In this document: piece by piece, positions 6,238 through 14,003 of the stretch
Layout: each line of letters opens with the position of its first letter
How positions within the stretch are numbered: position 1 is the first letter of the stretch
DNA from: Candidatus Omnitrophota bacterium
GTDB lineage: Bacteria; Hinthialibacterota; Hinthialibacteria; Hinthialibacterales; JAKPRU01
DNA length: 30,403 nucleotides
Reading direction: 5' to 3'
Assembly: GCA_029570205.1 (NCBI GenBank)
Contig: JAKQSI010000127.1
Span: forward strand, 1-30,403
Translations under genes and position numbers: made by a program
The notes under the pieces: generated by a model
Seen by the model: only the letters and a program-made list of their open reading frames with translations
Told to the model about the DNA's origin: nothing
Database searches by the model: none

Positions 6238-9200
6238 ATCGCACGTTCAACTCCTCCGGCATATCATACCCGTTTACCTCCGGATTGTAATACTCGTATA
6301 TCTTCGACTCGGGCGTTTTGGCCGTGATCATCAGACGCGCTTTCATCGGGATTTCCAGGCCGAACTCCTGGTTGCTGTCCAGATAGCGAAGGTAAATCGT
6401 CGCCTGTCTTCCGGTAAGCGTATACCTCGCGATTGTCCCGGCTTTCACCGCACCATCCAGCGCGTCGCGCTCCACCTGGAATCCCGGTGGAATGCCCAAA
6501 TCGAGAATAACCATCTCCGCGCGCTTCGGGGTATTGTTTCGGGCAGTAACCTTGCAGGTAACCGTTTCGTTCCGCTCCAGCTGGGTACGGTCATAATTCA
6601 CTGCGATAGACAGCGGTTCGACCTTTCCTTCTTTACCCCATGGCACGAAATAGGAACCGACGATCTGGTAAAGAATGCTGCCGTCGCCTTTGAGTTCCAG
6701 TTCGACTTGATGATTCCCCGGATTCTCAATCGTTCCAAGATTGACCAGGCGGACAACATCGCAGTTCTCCGGCGTGATCTTGATTTCGTTTGCGCTCTTG
6801 CCGTCAACCTTCACAACGACCGTGCCTTCCATTTCCTCGGTAGCATTGCCGAGCGAGAGGATCATGGCTTTCAGCGCCAGCACCGTGGCGTGAGTCGAAT
6901 GCCAGGTCCCGTTCGGGTCCTTTTGTTGAATCAGGTAGTTGAGCGCCTTGCCGACTTCCTGCGGATAACCGCCCTGTTTAATCATGGCGATGGCGACTAA
7001 CGCCGTGGTCTCAATCGTAGCGACCTCGCCATGCGCAAAGGACAGGCTGGCTTCGGACGGCCACTTGATGGTGTCGCGGGTTTCAACGGCCTGTGCTTTC
7101 AGACGCTTCAGCAGATCGTCCAATTCCGCGCTTTTCGGATCGGAGGCGGCAAACGCATTCGCTATCATGGCCGTCGTGTAGGAATCCTTCGCGTTCGCTG
7201 CCTCTTTCTTGAGATATTGATGGGCCTTGTTGATTGCGTCGCCCTGATATCCGCTCTCCGCCATTCCCCAGGCGATGAATGCGGTCACCAACGGCGGATT
7301 GTTCTGTATGTTCTGCCACATTTCGCTATGGGAATAGGTCTTATCCGGTTCCCAGGAGCCGTCTTCTTTTTGCTGGCCCGCAAGCCATTGTTGCGTGCGC
7401 GGGATCAGACGTTCGTCTATCGGGTAGACTTTGTTCATATCCGAGAATTCCAGCAGGCCGTAAGCCGTAAGAACGCGCGTTGCCGGTGGATTGCCGAACA
7501 CCTCAAATCCACCCCCGTCGATCTCGAACGTCAAGAGGCGCTGGTAGCCAAGGTTGATGTACTCCCGCGCCTTCATCTCGATTTCAGGCGTGACCTGCTC
7601 GGTCCGTTTCATGTAGTCGAGAACGAGAATGTTCGGGTAGGTAATGGAAGAAGTCTGCTCGAAGCAGCCGTTCGGCATCTGCAACATGCTGTCTAGTCCT
7701 TCGACCACCTGGCTGAAAATGCCCGGATAGACGCGAAGGAGGATCTTCGACGCTCCCGGCAACGCCTGGGCCGGAAATGCCAGCGTGTGATTCACCTGGT
7801 CGGTAAGGCGACCATTGACCGTGACGAACTGTTCCTCACCGTTGGGACGGACTTCGATATCCCGCGCGACAGCGTCTTCTTTCTCTTCGCTCCAGCCGAA
7901 CACGGTGATCCGATTCTTGCCAAGATCCTTTGCGCGGATACGGTACTCGACCTTACCTACATCATTCGCCGCGATCTCAACGGTTTTCTTTGTGGAGTCT
8001 TTTATCAGGTCGAACCACTTCGCTTCTTCCAGCTGAACCTGTACCGTCTGCGGCCGGGGGAGGTAGTTGTGCACCGCGACTGGGATGGTAACCTCATCGT
8101 CTTTGGTCAGCGCGATGGGCAGATCCAGGTCGATAAAGAACGGCTGGAACGATTTCATCCTGCCCTCCCCGCTGCCGAGCTGTCCCCCTTGGGAATTGGC
8201 CAGTGCGGTCATGCGCCAGGTAGTAATCGAATCCGCCATGTTCAGCGCAATCAGCCCCTTCCCGTTTTCATCCGTTACCATGGAAGGATTCGTGTACAGA
8301 AGTTCCGGGAAGTAGCTGCGCACACGGATATCCTGGGGCTTCTGGCGAAGAGTAGTCGGTTCGGCATCATCGAACGCTATTTGGGCACGCAATACCGAAC
8401 CGGGAGCGGTATTTTGCGCTTTCCCAGAGAGCGAAAGAACTGCTCCATAGCCATCGAGAAGCACTTTCCCTGCCTCCTCCTGCGGAGCCGCGACATAACC
8501 CAGACCGTGGATTTCTTTGAGACTTTCTGCGGACAGCGGCGCGTTATCCGGCGCGATCTCATCCACGACTCGCCCAACCTTTGCACGGACCCGCGCTTGG
8601 CCGAGGTTCCAGACATTTTCGAACATGGGTTTCCCCGCAGCCTTCGGCGCGCCCTCCTCTATTCGTCCCGCCTCCAGCTTCGCTAGTCCTTCCCCCGGGG
8701 CGAACGCTGCACCGACCCCCATATCCAGCATCTGCACCTGTTCACCCAGCATTATCGGTTGTCCCCCGGCCCGGCCTGCAAACCGACGTCTGCCGATGAA
8801 CGGTTGAACCGGAGCCTGAATGTCATCCGGCGTATCGAAAGTATGATCCGGCCCGGCGCTGCGGACAATCTCTTTTTCATCTTGCCGTGCGAGAAGATAT
8901 GCACCTCCCCACGGATCGACACACATCCGCGCATCCGCCAGCTGCACACGCGGGTACAGGATCGACTCCACCGGCCCTTCTTTGCGACTCTCCTTGTTGA
9001 TTCCGCTCAAGGCATTGGCTAACTGAAGCACTGCGGTCCGCGCGTCGTTCAGGAACGTATCACCGGTAAACTCCCGAAGGCTGTACTGCAAGTCCACATC
9101 GTCCTTCGCCAGCGAGACAGTCGCCGCCTTCTTCAGCCAGTCCCGGTCTGCCCGAACACTGCGCACGATCTCTTGAAATGAGAAACCATGAAGCTCATAT

Positions 9201-11320
9201 TTGGGATTGAGCAGTTCCTTCTCGATGGTAAAAAATACTTTCGCCAAACCCGGCTCTTTCTCGGCCAGCGCGAAGACACTTTCATCAACTACATCAATCC
9301 CCAGCGCCGCCGAGGTCCCCTTCCCCTCCGAGTCCGTAACCCGGATCTCTACCTGCGCCGGTTCGCCGGGAAGGTACTCTTCCTTGTCGGGTTTCATGCT
9401 GATGGCAAGATCGTCCCGACGATTCACGACTACCTTCCGCGTATCGCCCGCCATTTCGCCGTTCGGAAGAATCCGGTAGCCGTGGATCGCAAGCGTACCA
9501 AAGAGGTTCTGATCCAGGGAAATGGGAAGCGTCCCCTTCCCATGCTGAAGATCAACAGATCTTGTCAAAACCGTCTGATCGTTCTTGATGACATCAACAA
9601 ACACGGTTTCGCGCTCGATCTCCGGGCAGAGAATCTCTACCATCATGGTATCCCCAACCTGGTAAATCCCCGCGTCGGTGCGGACCATCATCGGGTATTT
9701 GGTCTGTGAAATGTCGATTTGTTTCTCAAGTTTGGCCTCATTTCCCTGGGTGTCTTTGGCCTGGATCGTAAAATCCACGCGGGACAAATCTTTCGGAATA
9801 TCAAAAATCACAGTAGCGAGTCCCCTATCATCCGCCTGCGCCGTCCTCTCAGTCCTGCTAAAATTATCGCCGCGGAGGGACACCCGCAGTTCCGGCGTGG
9901 CCGCGCTCCCATCCGGGTACGAGGCCACCAGGTAAAACGCATTCTCTACTCCCGGCACGATCTCACCGCTTTCGGGGATCAGTTCCACCTGGATCGGCGC
10001 CTGCGCCACGTGCGCGACATGGTACTTTTCTTCCTCATGATCCGCACCGTCCCGAACCTTGATCTGGAGGCGCACCATCGCCGTGCCTTTGAAACTGTCC
10101 TGGACAACTAATTTGTCAGGAATGGTCATGGCAAATTCGCATTGGCCTTCCGCGTTTGTCTTCCCTTCGAATGTCTCGAACTCGTTGAATCCGACATCGA
10201 AGCACGACGCGCTGATCTTTACCGTTCCATCCGCAATCGGCTTACCGAAGAAATAGGCGCATTTAAGCTTGCCGGTGATCTTCTCTCCGGGGGTGTAGTA
10301 ATCGCGAGTGGTCTCGACGTCAATCTTGAATTTCGGAAGGACATACTGTTTGACCGTAACTACTTTCTGTTCCTTTTGCTCTTCAAGAATGGCGGAGATT
10401 GTGTACGCGCCCTCGTTGACCTCATCGGCGAGTTGAAACTCGGCGGAGACAATCCCGTAGTTTGATGTATTGACTTTCTTCTTGAACACCTTGTTTCCTT
10501 TGCCGTCTGCGATCTCAAGCGTCATCGGCTTCTCGGAAACGGGTTTCCAGTCGGCGGCACGCAGGACGAGCGCGCGGACATGCATCAACTGCCCCGGTTG
10601 GTACACCGGCTTGTCGCTGGTCAAATAAATCCGGTCTTTCGCAACAACCGTTACAGTCTTCCGAATCGTTTCAGTTTTCTCGTCGGATTTCACTTCAACC
10701 AGTAGTTCATATTGGCCCTGAATATCTTCCGGTACGGGAAAAGTCACGTCCGCCGAGCCGTGCGTGTCGGTAACCGTCTTGAATAACTCGACGGTCTTAT
10801 CTTTATCCTTCCGGACCAGTTGGCCGGAAACAGAGGCATTTGCTATACCTTCGTTCTTGCCCGTGTTGCGGACTACAACGCGGGTTGAGGCCGTGCTGCC
10901 GGATTCGAATGTATCCTGGCCGAGCAACAGAATGTCCTGCCGGTCAATCGGTTGAGTTTTTCGCGTGTGCAGCGTCCGTCCGCCGAACTCGATATCCACG
11001 CTGTATAGCGGTAGTTGATCCGGTTCGATCTTAGTCGGGAACAGGACAGACTCCGTGCGACGTTCGTTCAGCAGAACCACCTGCTTTGATACTGTCTCCA
11101 CCGCTTTGAATTGCTCATTAAGCAGGCGCAGGGTCAGAGCAGCGATTTGTGGAGCGGACGCACCTGTCGCAGGGAAATCGACCGAGACCAGCAGGCCATC
11201 GTCCGTCATCTTCATGTCCACGTCGGACTCGGACGGGAGTGTATCGACAGAGAAAGCGTATTGGCAGAATGTGGCAGCGAAGAGAAATGCGAATGTAATT
11301 AAGAATAGTTGTTGTTTCAT
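6236..11320 (-). CDS. Bacterial alpha-2-macroglobulin-like protein with thioester
   Basis: A 1694-residue secreted protein. It has an N-terminal signal (residues 1-24, no lipobox, so probably not a lipoprotein). Repeated macroglobulin beta-sandwiches follow, including DRIYLTSDKPVYQPGQLMHVRA (MG2/MG3-like, about 229-250) and YLPGEPAQVEI (about 649). An irregular bait-like region spans about 735-960. The A2M core is ELLYTNPSMVTDENGKG at about 1006, and the thioester motif NGCFEQTSS has CFEQ at 1219-1222. An alpha-alpha barrel (thioester domain) runs to about 1490, and a receptor-binding-like beta domain forms the C-terminus. Bacterial A2Ms trap attacking proteases: bait cleavage exposes the thioester, which bonds to the protease. 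No pbpC partner lies next to it; the neighbour is a sulfatase. A CGAGG Shine-Dalgarno sequence precedes the ATG by about 8 nt. The bait-like region holds a pseudopilin-like DPWGGAY motif (see findings). Confidence 0.93.
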   Translation of the reverse strand: MKQQLFLITFAFLFAATFCQYAFSVDTLPSESDVDMKMTDDGLLVSVDFPATGASAPQIAALTLRLLNEQFKAVETVSKQVVLLNERRTESVLFPTKIEPDQLPLYSVDIEFGGRTLHTRKTQPIDRQDILLLGQDTFESGSTASTRVVVRNTGKNEGIANASVSGQLVRKDKDKTVELFKTVTDTHGSADVTFPVPEDIQGQYELLVEVKSDEKTETIRKTVTVVAKDRIYLTSDKPVYQPGQLMHVRALVLRAADWKPVSEKPMTLEIADGKGNKVFKKKVNTSNYGIVSAEFQLADEVNEGAYTISAILEEQKEQKVVTVKQYVLPKFKIDVETTRDYYTPGEKITGKLKCAYFFGKPIADGTVKISASCFDVGFNEFETFEGKTNAEGQCEFAMTIPDKLVVQDSFKGTAMVRLQIKVRDGADHEEEKYHVAHVAQAPIQVELIPESGEIVPGVENAFYLVASYPDGSAATPELRVSLRGDNFSRTERTAQADDRGLATVIFDIPKDLSRVDFTIQAKDTQGNEAKLEKQIDISQTKYPMMVRTDAGIYQVGDTMMVEILCPEIERETVFVDVIKNDQTVLTRSVDLQHGKGTLPISLDQNLFGTLAIHGYRILPNGEMAGDTRKVVVNRRDDLAISMKPDKEEYLPGEPAQVEIRVTDSEGKGTSAALGIDVVDESVFALAEKEPGLAKVFFTIEKELLNPKYELHGFSFQEIVRSVRADRDWLKKAATVSLAKDDVDLQYSLREFTGDTFLNDARTAVLQLANALSGINKESRKEGPVESILYPRVQLADARMCVDPWGGAYLLARQDEKEIVRSAGPDHTFDTPDDIQAPVQPFIGRRRFAGRAGGQPIMLGEQVQMLDMGVGAAFAPGEGLAKLEAGRIEEGAPKAAGKPMFENVWNLGQARVRAKVGRVVDEIAPDNAPLSAESLKEIHGLGYVAAPQEEAGKVLLDGYGAVLSLSGKAQNTAPGSVLRAQIAFDDAEPTTLRQKPQDIRVRSYFPELLYTNPSMVTDENGKGLIALNMADSITTWRMTALANSQGGQLGSGEGRMKSFQPFFIDLDLPIALTKDDEVTIPVAVHNYLPRPQTVQVQLEEAKWFDLIKDSTKKTVEIAANDVGKVEYRIRAKDLGKNRITVFGWSEEKEDAVARDIEVRPNGEEQFVTVNGRLTDQVNHTLAFPAQALPGASKILLRVYPGIFSQVVEGLDSMLQMPNGCFEQTSSITYPNILVLDYMKRTEQVTPEIEMKAREYINLGYQRLLTFEIDGGGFEVFGNPPATRVLTAYGLLEFSDMNKVYPIDERLIPRTQQWLAGQQKEDGSWEPDKTYSHSEMWQNIQNNPPLVTAFIAWGMAESGYQGDAINKAHQYLKKEAANAKDSYTTAMIANAFAASDPKSAELDDLLKRLKAQAVETRDTIKWPSEASLSFAHGEVATIETTALVAIAMIKQGGYPQEVGKALNYLIQQKDPNGTWHSTHATVLALKAMILSLGNATEEMEGTVVVKVDGKSANEIKITPENCDVVRLVNLGTIENPGNHQVELELKGDGSILYQIVGSYFVPWGKEGKVEPLSIAVNYDRTQLERNETVTCKVTARNNTPKRAEMVILDLGIPPGFQVERDALDGAVKAGTIARYTLTGRQATIYLRYLDSNQEFGLEIPMKARLMITAKTPESKIYEYYNPEVNGYDMPEELNVR

Positions 11321-11372
11321 GGCTGCGCCTCGTGGTAAAGGTAATGGGCTGACTTCGGTGTGGGGGCGAACA

Positions 11373-11448
11373 ATTCAACCCCCTCTGTGTCTCCCCCAAT
11401 CTTTGGGGGACAGGGTATTTCAGTTATCTCCCTCAATCCTGGGGGAGA
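11373..11448 (+). repeat. Dispersed hairpin element, copy 2, with a second degenerate hairpin
   Basis: ATTCAACCCCCTCTGTGT is followed by the hairpin TCCCCCAA-TCT-TTGGGGGA at 11392-11410. A second, imperfect hairpin (TCTCCCTCA/TGGGGGAGA) lies at 11427-11448. The pair sits between the anti-sigma gene and the alpha-2-macroglobulin gene, both on the - strand. It therefore lies in the leader of the alpha-2-macroglobulin message if the four genes are co-transcribed. Confidence 0.85.
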
Positions 11449-11463
11449 GGGTTTGCTGGAGTA

Positions 11464-11508
11464 GAGATACCGTAGGGGCGACGCATGCGTCGCCCCTGCG
11501 TATCTCTA
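11464..11508. repeat. 45-nt near-perfect palindrome
   Basis: The centre, 11474-11497, is a perfect 24-nt palindrome: AGGGGCGACGCA followed by its exact reverse complement. The outer arms AGAGATAC and GTATCTCT extend pairing to 11464-11508 with one bulge or mismatch zone. It ends six bases before the anti-sigma gene's 3' end. It could serve as a terminator or processing hairpin between anti-sigma and alpha-2-macroglobulin, or be a mobile palindromic unit. No T-run follows on either strand. Confidence 0.85.
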
Positions 11509-11514
11509 AGGCAT

Positions 11515-13149
11515 CTACCTCAACGCCCGTGTTTCATAAGCCTCTTTGGCGTTGGGATCGACTTCCAGGTCGAATCGAAACTCGCCCTTCCGGTCCACGA
11601 TCTGGAAATAGAATCCCCAGACACCAAGATTATTCGCTACTTTCAACAGAATCTTGTTCCAGCCTTCCCGGAGTGTTGCGGGTACAGAATCCTGATTGGG
11701 TTGAAGACCACGAATACAGGGATTGCTCCAGACCAGTTCATCGTTTACCCAGCAGCGCACGGAATCATCCGAGCCGATCAGCAGATTCACCGGTAATTTC
11801 TCCGGCGCGTGGACATAAGTCAGTGCGTAGAGCGAAACATACTGGTTTGGGTGGACGCTTTGTTCGAATTGAAGGCCGGTGCGGTTCTGTGTGGGGTTAC
11901 GGAAGTGTTGAGTGTCCTCGGAGGACATCCATTTCACCGTGATCCCTCCGGCTCCCGGGTATTCCTTTGTAAAGTCAATTTCCCGCTCGGGTGGCTGTTC
12001 GGTTACAAGAGGCCGTTCGGGCGGATCATCGAACGGCCCGATGATCCACCAGTCTGTAATGTAGTTGCCCTTTGCAAGACGGGCATCCAGTTCCGCGCGT
12101 GCAAACGCGGCGCGGTCGAACTGTGCGCTTCCATGGTCGGCTAACTCCTGTGCTTTCCTGTACCAGCCGGAGGCGACCTTGGGCTGTGTCTCCGCGAGGG
12201 TGTCTCCCATCAGGAAACAGATCTCCAGGGCGCGGGTTTTGGGCGGGTCGGACTGAAGGATCCCCTGGGCTTCCGCTTCCGCCGCCTCGTAGTCGTTCTT
12301 GTCTAGTAGAAGTATTCTCAGCAGGGCGAGCCGCGCCTCTTGTGCAAGTTCCGGGTAGTCCTTCGATTGCTTGAGTATTGCCCGGTACAAACCGGCCGCT
12401 TTCTCCGGATCGCCGAGTGTCCGGTGAATATCCGCGCAGAGCGCCATGGCGAGAAGCCGCCATGCCCCCCCGTCCCGTGTGGTGGAAATCTGCTGAAACG
12501 GGTTGAGCGAGACTTTCAGCAGCGCCTGACGTTTCTCACCGGTCTCTCGAAACGCGCGGTTATAGACCTCCATCGCCTCCAGGAATGCTTTCCGTGCGGC
12601 TTCTTCCCCGCCGCCATTCAGACAAAGCGTAATCGCAGGCATCTCCATCTGAGGCATACTTTTCTGCTCATGAGGTCGTTCGGCTTCTGTTTTCCGGAGC
12701 GCCACAACCGGCAATTCCGCTCTTGCCGGTTCGACTGCCACCTCATCGACCGGCTGTGGAACAGCTTCCTCGGAAAATGTATCCATACTCTTTTCGGTCA
12801 GGTAATTCTTTTGGGGAGTGTACGCCGGCATTTGAATCCAGAGTGCGATTCCCGCCGCGATCAGAACGACGGCAAAACCTAATGCGGGGCGCAACACCAG
12901 TGACCTTCTCGGGGCTGTAACGGACAAGGCCGCTCGTTGTGCCTGCTGCAATATGCGTCGCCCCAGCTCATCGGGGACAGCCTCATCGGGAAAGCTCGCC
13001 ACCAGGTTTCGCACGCTGCCTGTTTGCTCCAGCAGGTTTCTGCATTCCGCACAGTGTTGTAGATGAAGGTCAACACGGCGACGTCGCCGGCCCGACAACT
13101 CACCGTACAGGTACGAGACCAGATTCCGTTGAAAGGTTCGGCACCTCAT
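11515..13149 (-). CDS. Membrane anti-sigma factor with TPR and sugar-binding-like sensor domain
   Basis: A 544-residue protein. Residues 1-45 carry a zinc-binding anti-sigma domain (zf-HC2/ZAS), with H29-LQH-C33-AE-C36 fitting H-x3-C-x2-C. A transmembrane helix lies at about 85-107 (LVLRPALGFAVVLIAAGIALWI). A Pro/Glu-rich linker leads to TPR-like helices at about 185-355. From 366 a beta-rich module begins DWWIIGPFDDP and includes LLIGSDDSVRCWVNDELV and REGWNKILLKVANNLGVWGFYF; this resembles PA14 or galactose-binding beta-sandwiches. The expected topology has the ZAS domain in the cytoplasm holding the sigma factor, with the large C-terminal part outside as a sensor. The ATG overlaps the sigma stop as ATGA, which fixes the start. 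The ligand is unknown. Confidence 0.85.
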   Translation of the reverse strand: MRCRTFQRNLVSYLYGELSGRRRRRVDLHLQHCAECRNLLEQTGSVRNLVASFPDEAVPDELGRRILQQAQRAALSVTAPRRSLVLRPALGFAVVLIAAGIALWIQMPAYTPQKNYLTEKSMDTFSEEAVPQPVDEVAVEPARAELPVVALRKTEAERPHEQKSMPQMEMPAITLCLNGGGEEAARKAFLEAMEVYNRAFRETGEKRQALLKVSLNPFQQISTTRDGGAWRLLAMALCADIHRTLGDPEKAAGLYRAILKQSKDYPELAQEARLALLRILLLDKNDYEAAEAEAQGILQSDPPKTRALEICFLMGDTLAETQPKVASGWYRKAQELADHGSAQFDRAAFARAELDARLAKGNYITDWWIIGPFDDPPERPLVTEQPPEREIDFTKEYPGAGGITVKWMSSEDTQHFRNPTQNRTGLQFEQSVHPNQYVSLYALTYVHAPEKLPVNLLIGSDDSVRCWVNDELVWSNPCIRGLQPNQDSVPATLREGWNKILLKVANNLGVWGFYFQIVDRKGEFRFDLEVDPNAKEAYETRALR

Positions 13150-13778
13150 TGCATCAGTCCTTCCGCGATCAATCCTTTTCTCAGAGCCTCCAGTGCATAC
13201 CGCATCCGGCTTTTCACCGTCCCGACAGAACACCCGGTCACACGGGCGATCTCACGAAACGGCAAGTTCAATTTCTCCCGCAACAGCAGGACCTCCCGTT
13301 GTTCCACCGGCAGATTCTCTATCAACCGTTCCAGGATATTGCCGGTTTCTCGCTCCAGTGCATGGTCGCGCGGCGTGATTTGGATCACTGAAGTCGATTC
13401 ACGGGTCACGTCGGATTCGGGCGTCTCCTCTATCGGCGTATTCAGCGGTTGATGTTTCTGCTTTCGCATCGTGTCGATACAAACCGAGCGGACAATCGTG
13501 AACAACCAGGTGGTAAATTTCGCACTGGGGCGATACTGCGCCCGTCCCCGAACAATCCGCAGAAAAACCTCCTGGAACAGGTCATCCGCCGGGTAGCTGC
13601 CCCCCATGAACCGTCGAATAAATCCGTAGACCCGATTCTTATGACGCTGGAACAGGGTCTCGAATGCCTCGGCGTCGCCCTTCGCGTATTCGAGCATGAG
13701 GGATTCATCGGGTTCCGGCGAATCCATTTCCAGGGGCATCTCCACGATGGTTTCACGGGCGGTTGCGTGCATGGTCAT
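13146..13778 (-). CDS. ECF RNA polymerase sigma factor (sigma-70 family, RpoE-like)
   Basis: A 210-residue ECF sigma factor. Region 2 holds HKNRVYGFIRRFMGG, ADDLFQEVFLRI and FTTWLFTIVRSVCIDTMRK (core binding and -10 recognition). Region 4 holds LPVEQREVLLLREKLNLPF and REIARVTGCSVGTVKSRMRY (helix-turn-helix, -35 recognition). There is no region 1 or 3, as expected for ECF factors. The acidic N-terminal 30 residues are not typical. ATG 13778 is used; ATG 13772, with AGGA 5 nt upstream, may be the real start. It is the first gene of a - strand run ending in alpha-2-macroglobulin and sulfatase, and its partner anti-sigma gene overlaps its stop. A GGAACC on the - strand at 13831-13826 could be the -35 of an autoregulated ECF promoter, but no matching -10 is evident. 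Confidence 0.92.
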   Translation of the reverse strand: MTMHATARETIVEMPLEMDSPEPDESLMLEYAKGDAEAFETLFQRHKNRVYGFIRRFMGGSYPADDLFQEVFLRIVRGRAQYRPSAKFTTWLFTIVRSVCIDTMRKQKHQPLNTPIEETPESDVTRESTSVIQITPRDHALERETGNILERLIENLPVEQREVLLLREKLNLPFREIARVTGCSVGTVKSRMRYALEALRKGLIAEGLMQ

Positions 13779-13967
13779 CCTGTTGAAACGCGCGGCAACC
13801 GCAAAAGTTTTAATCAGGCGTCAAAGGTTCCGAGAAAATGTCTCCTCCCGGGCCGCCCACGGTGGGATCATAGCACAGGTCGATCCGAGTTCCCTCGCGC
13901 CCCGGATCGCTTCGGTCCTTGTTTCCGGGATCGGATATTGATAAGCTTCTGCTCTTGATACATCCTC

Positions 13968-13973
13968 TATAAT
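13968..13973 (+). promoter_or_regulatory. Possible -10 element for the aldo/keto reductase gene
   Basis: A perfect TATAAT lies 30 nt before the reductase ATG, which would give a leader of about 24 nt. No good -35 is found at 16-18 nt spacing: two TTGATA hexamers upstream are at wrong distances (spacers of 24 and 7 nt). The rest of the 225-nt gap between this gene and the divergent sigma gene shows nothing else I can name. Confidence 0.4.
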
Positions 13974-14003
13974 CATCCCTGGTCTATTGAGGAGGCCTTC
14001 AGT

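Noticed and set aside
6128-8686. Several long + strand frames opposite the alpha-2-macroglobulin gene
   Set aside because: They are shadows of a continuous 1694-residue gene with signal peptide, macroglobulin domains and thioester.
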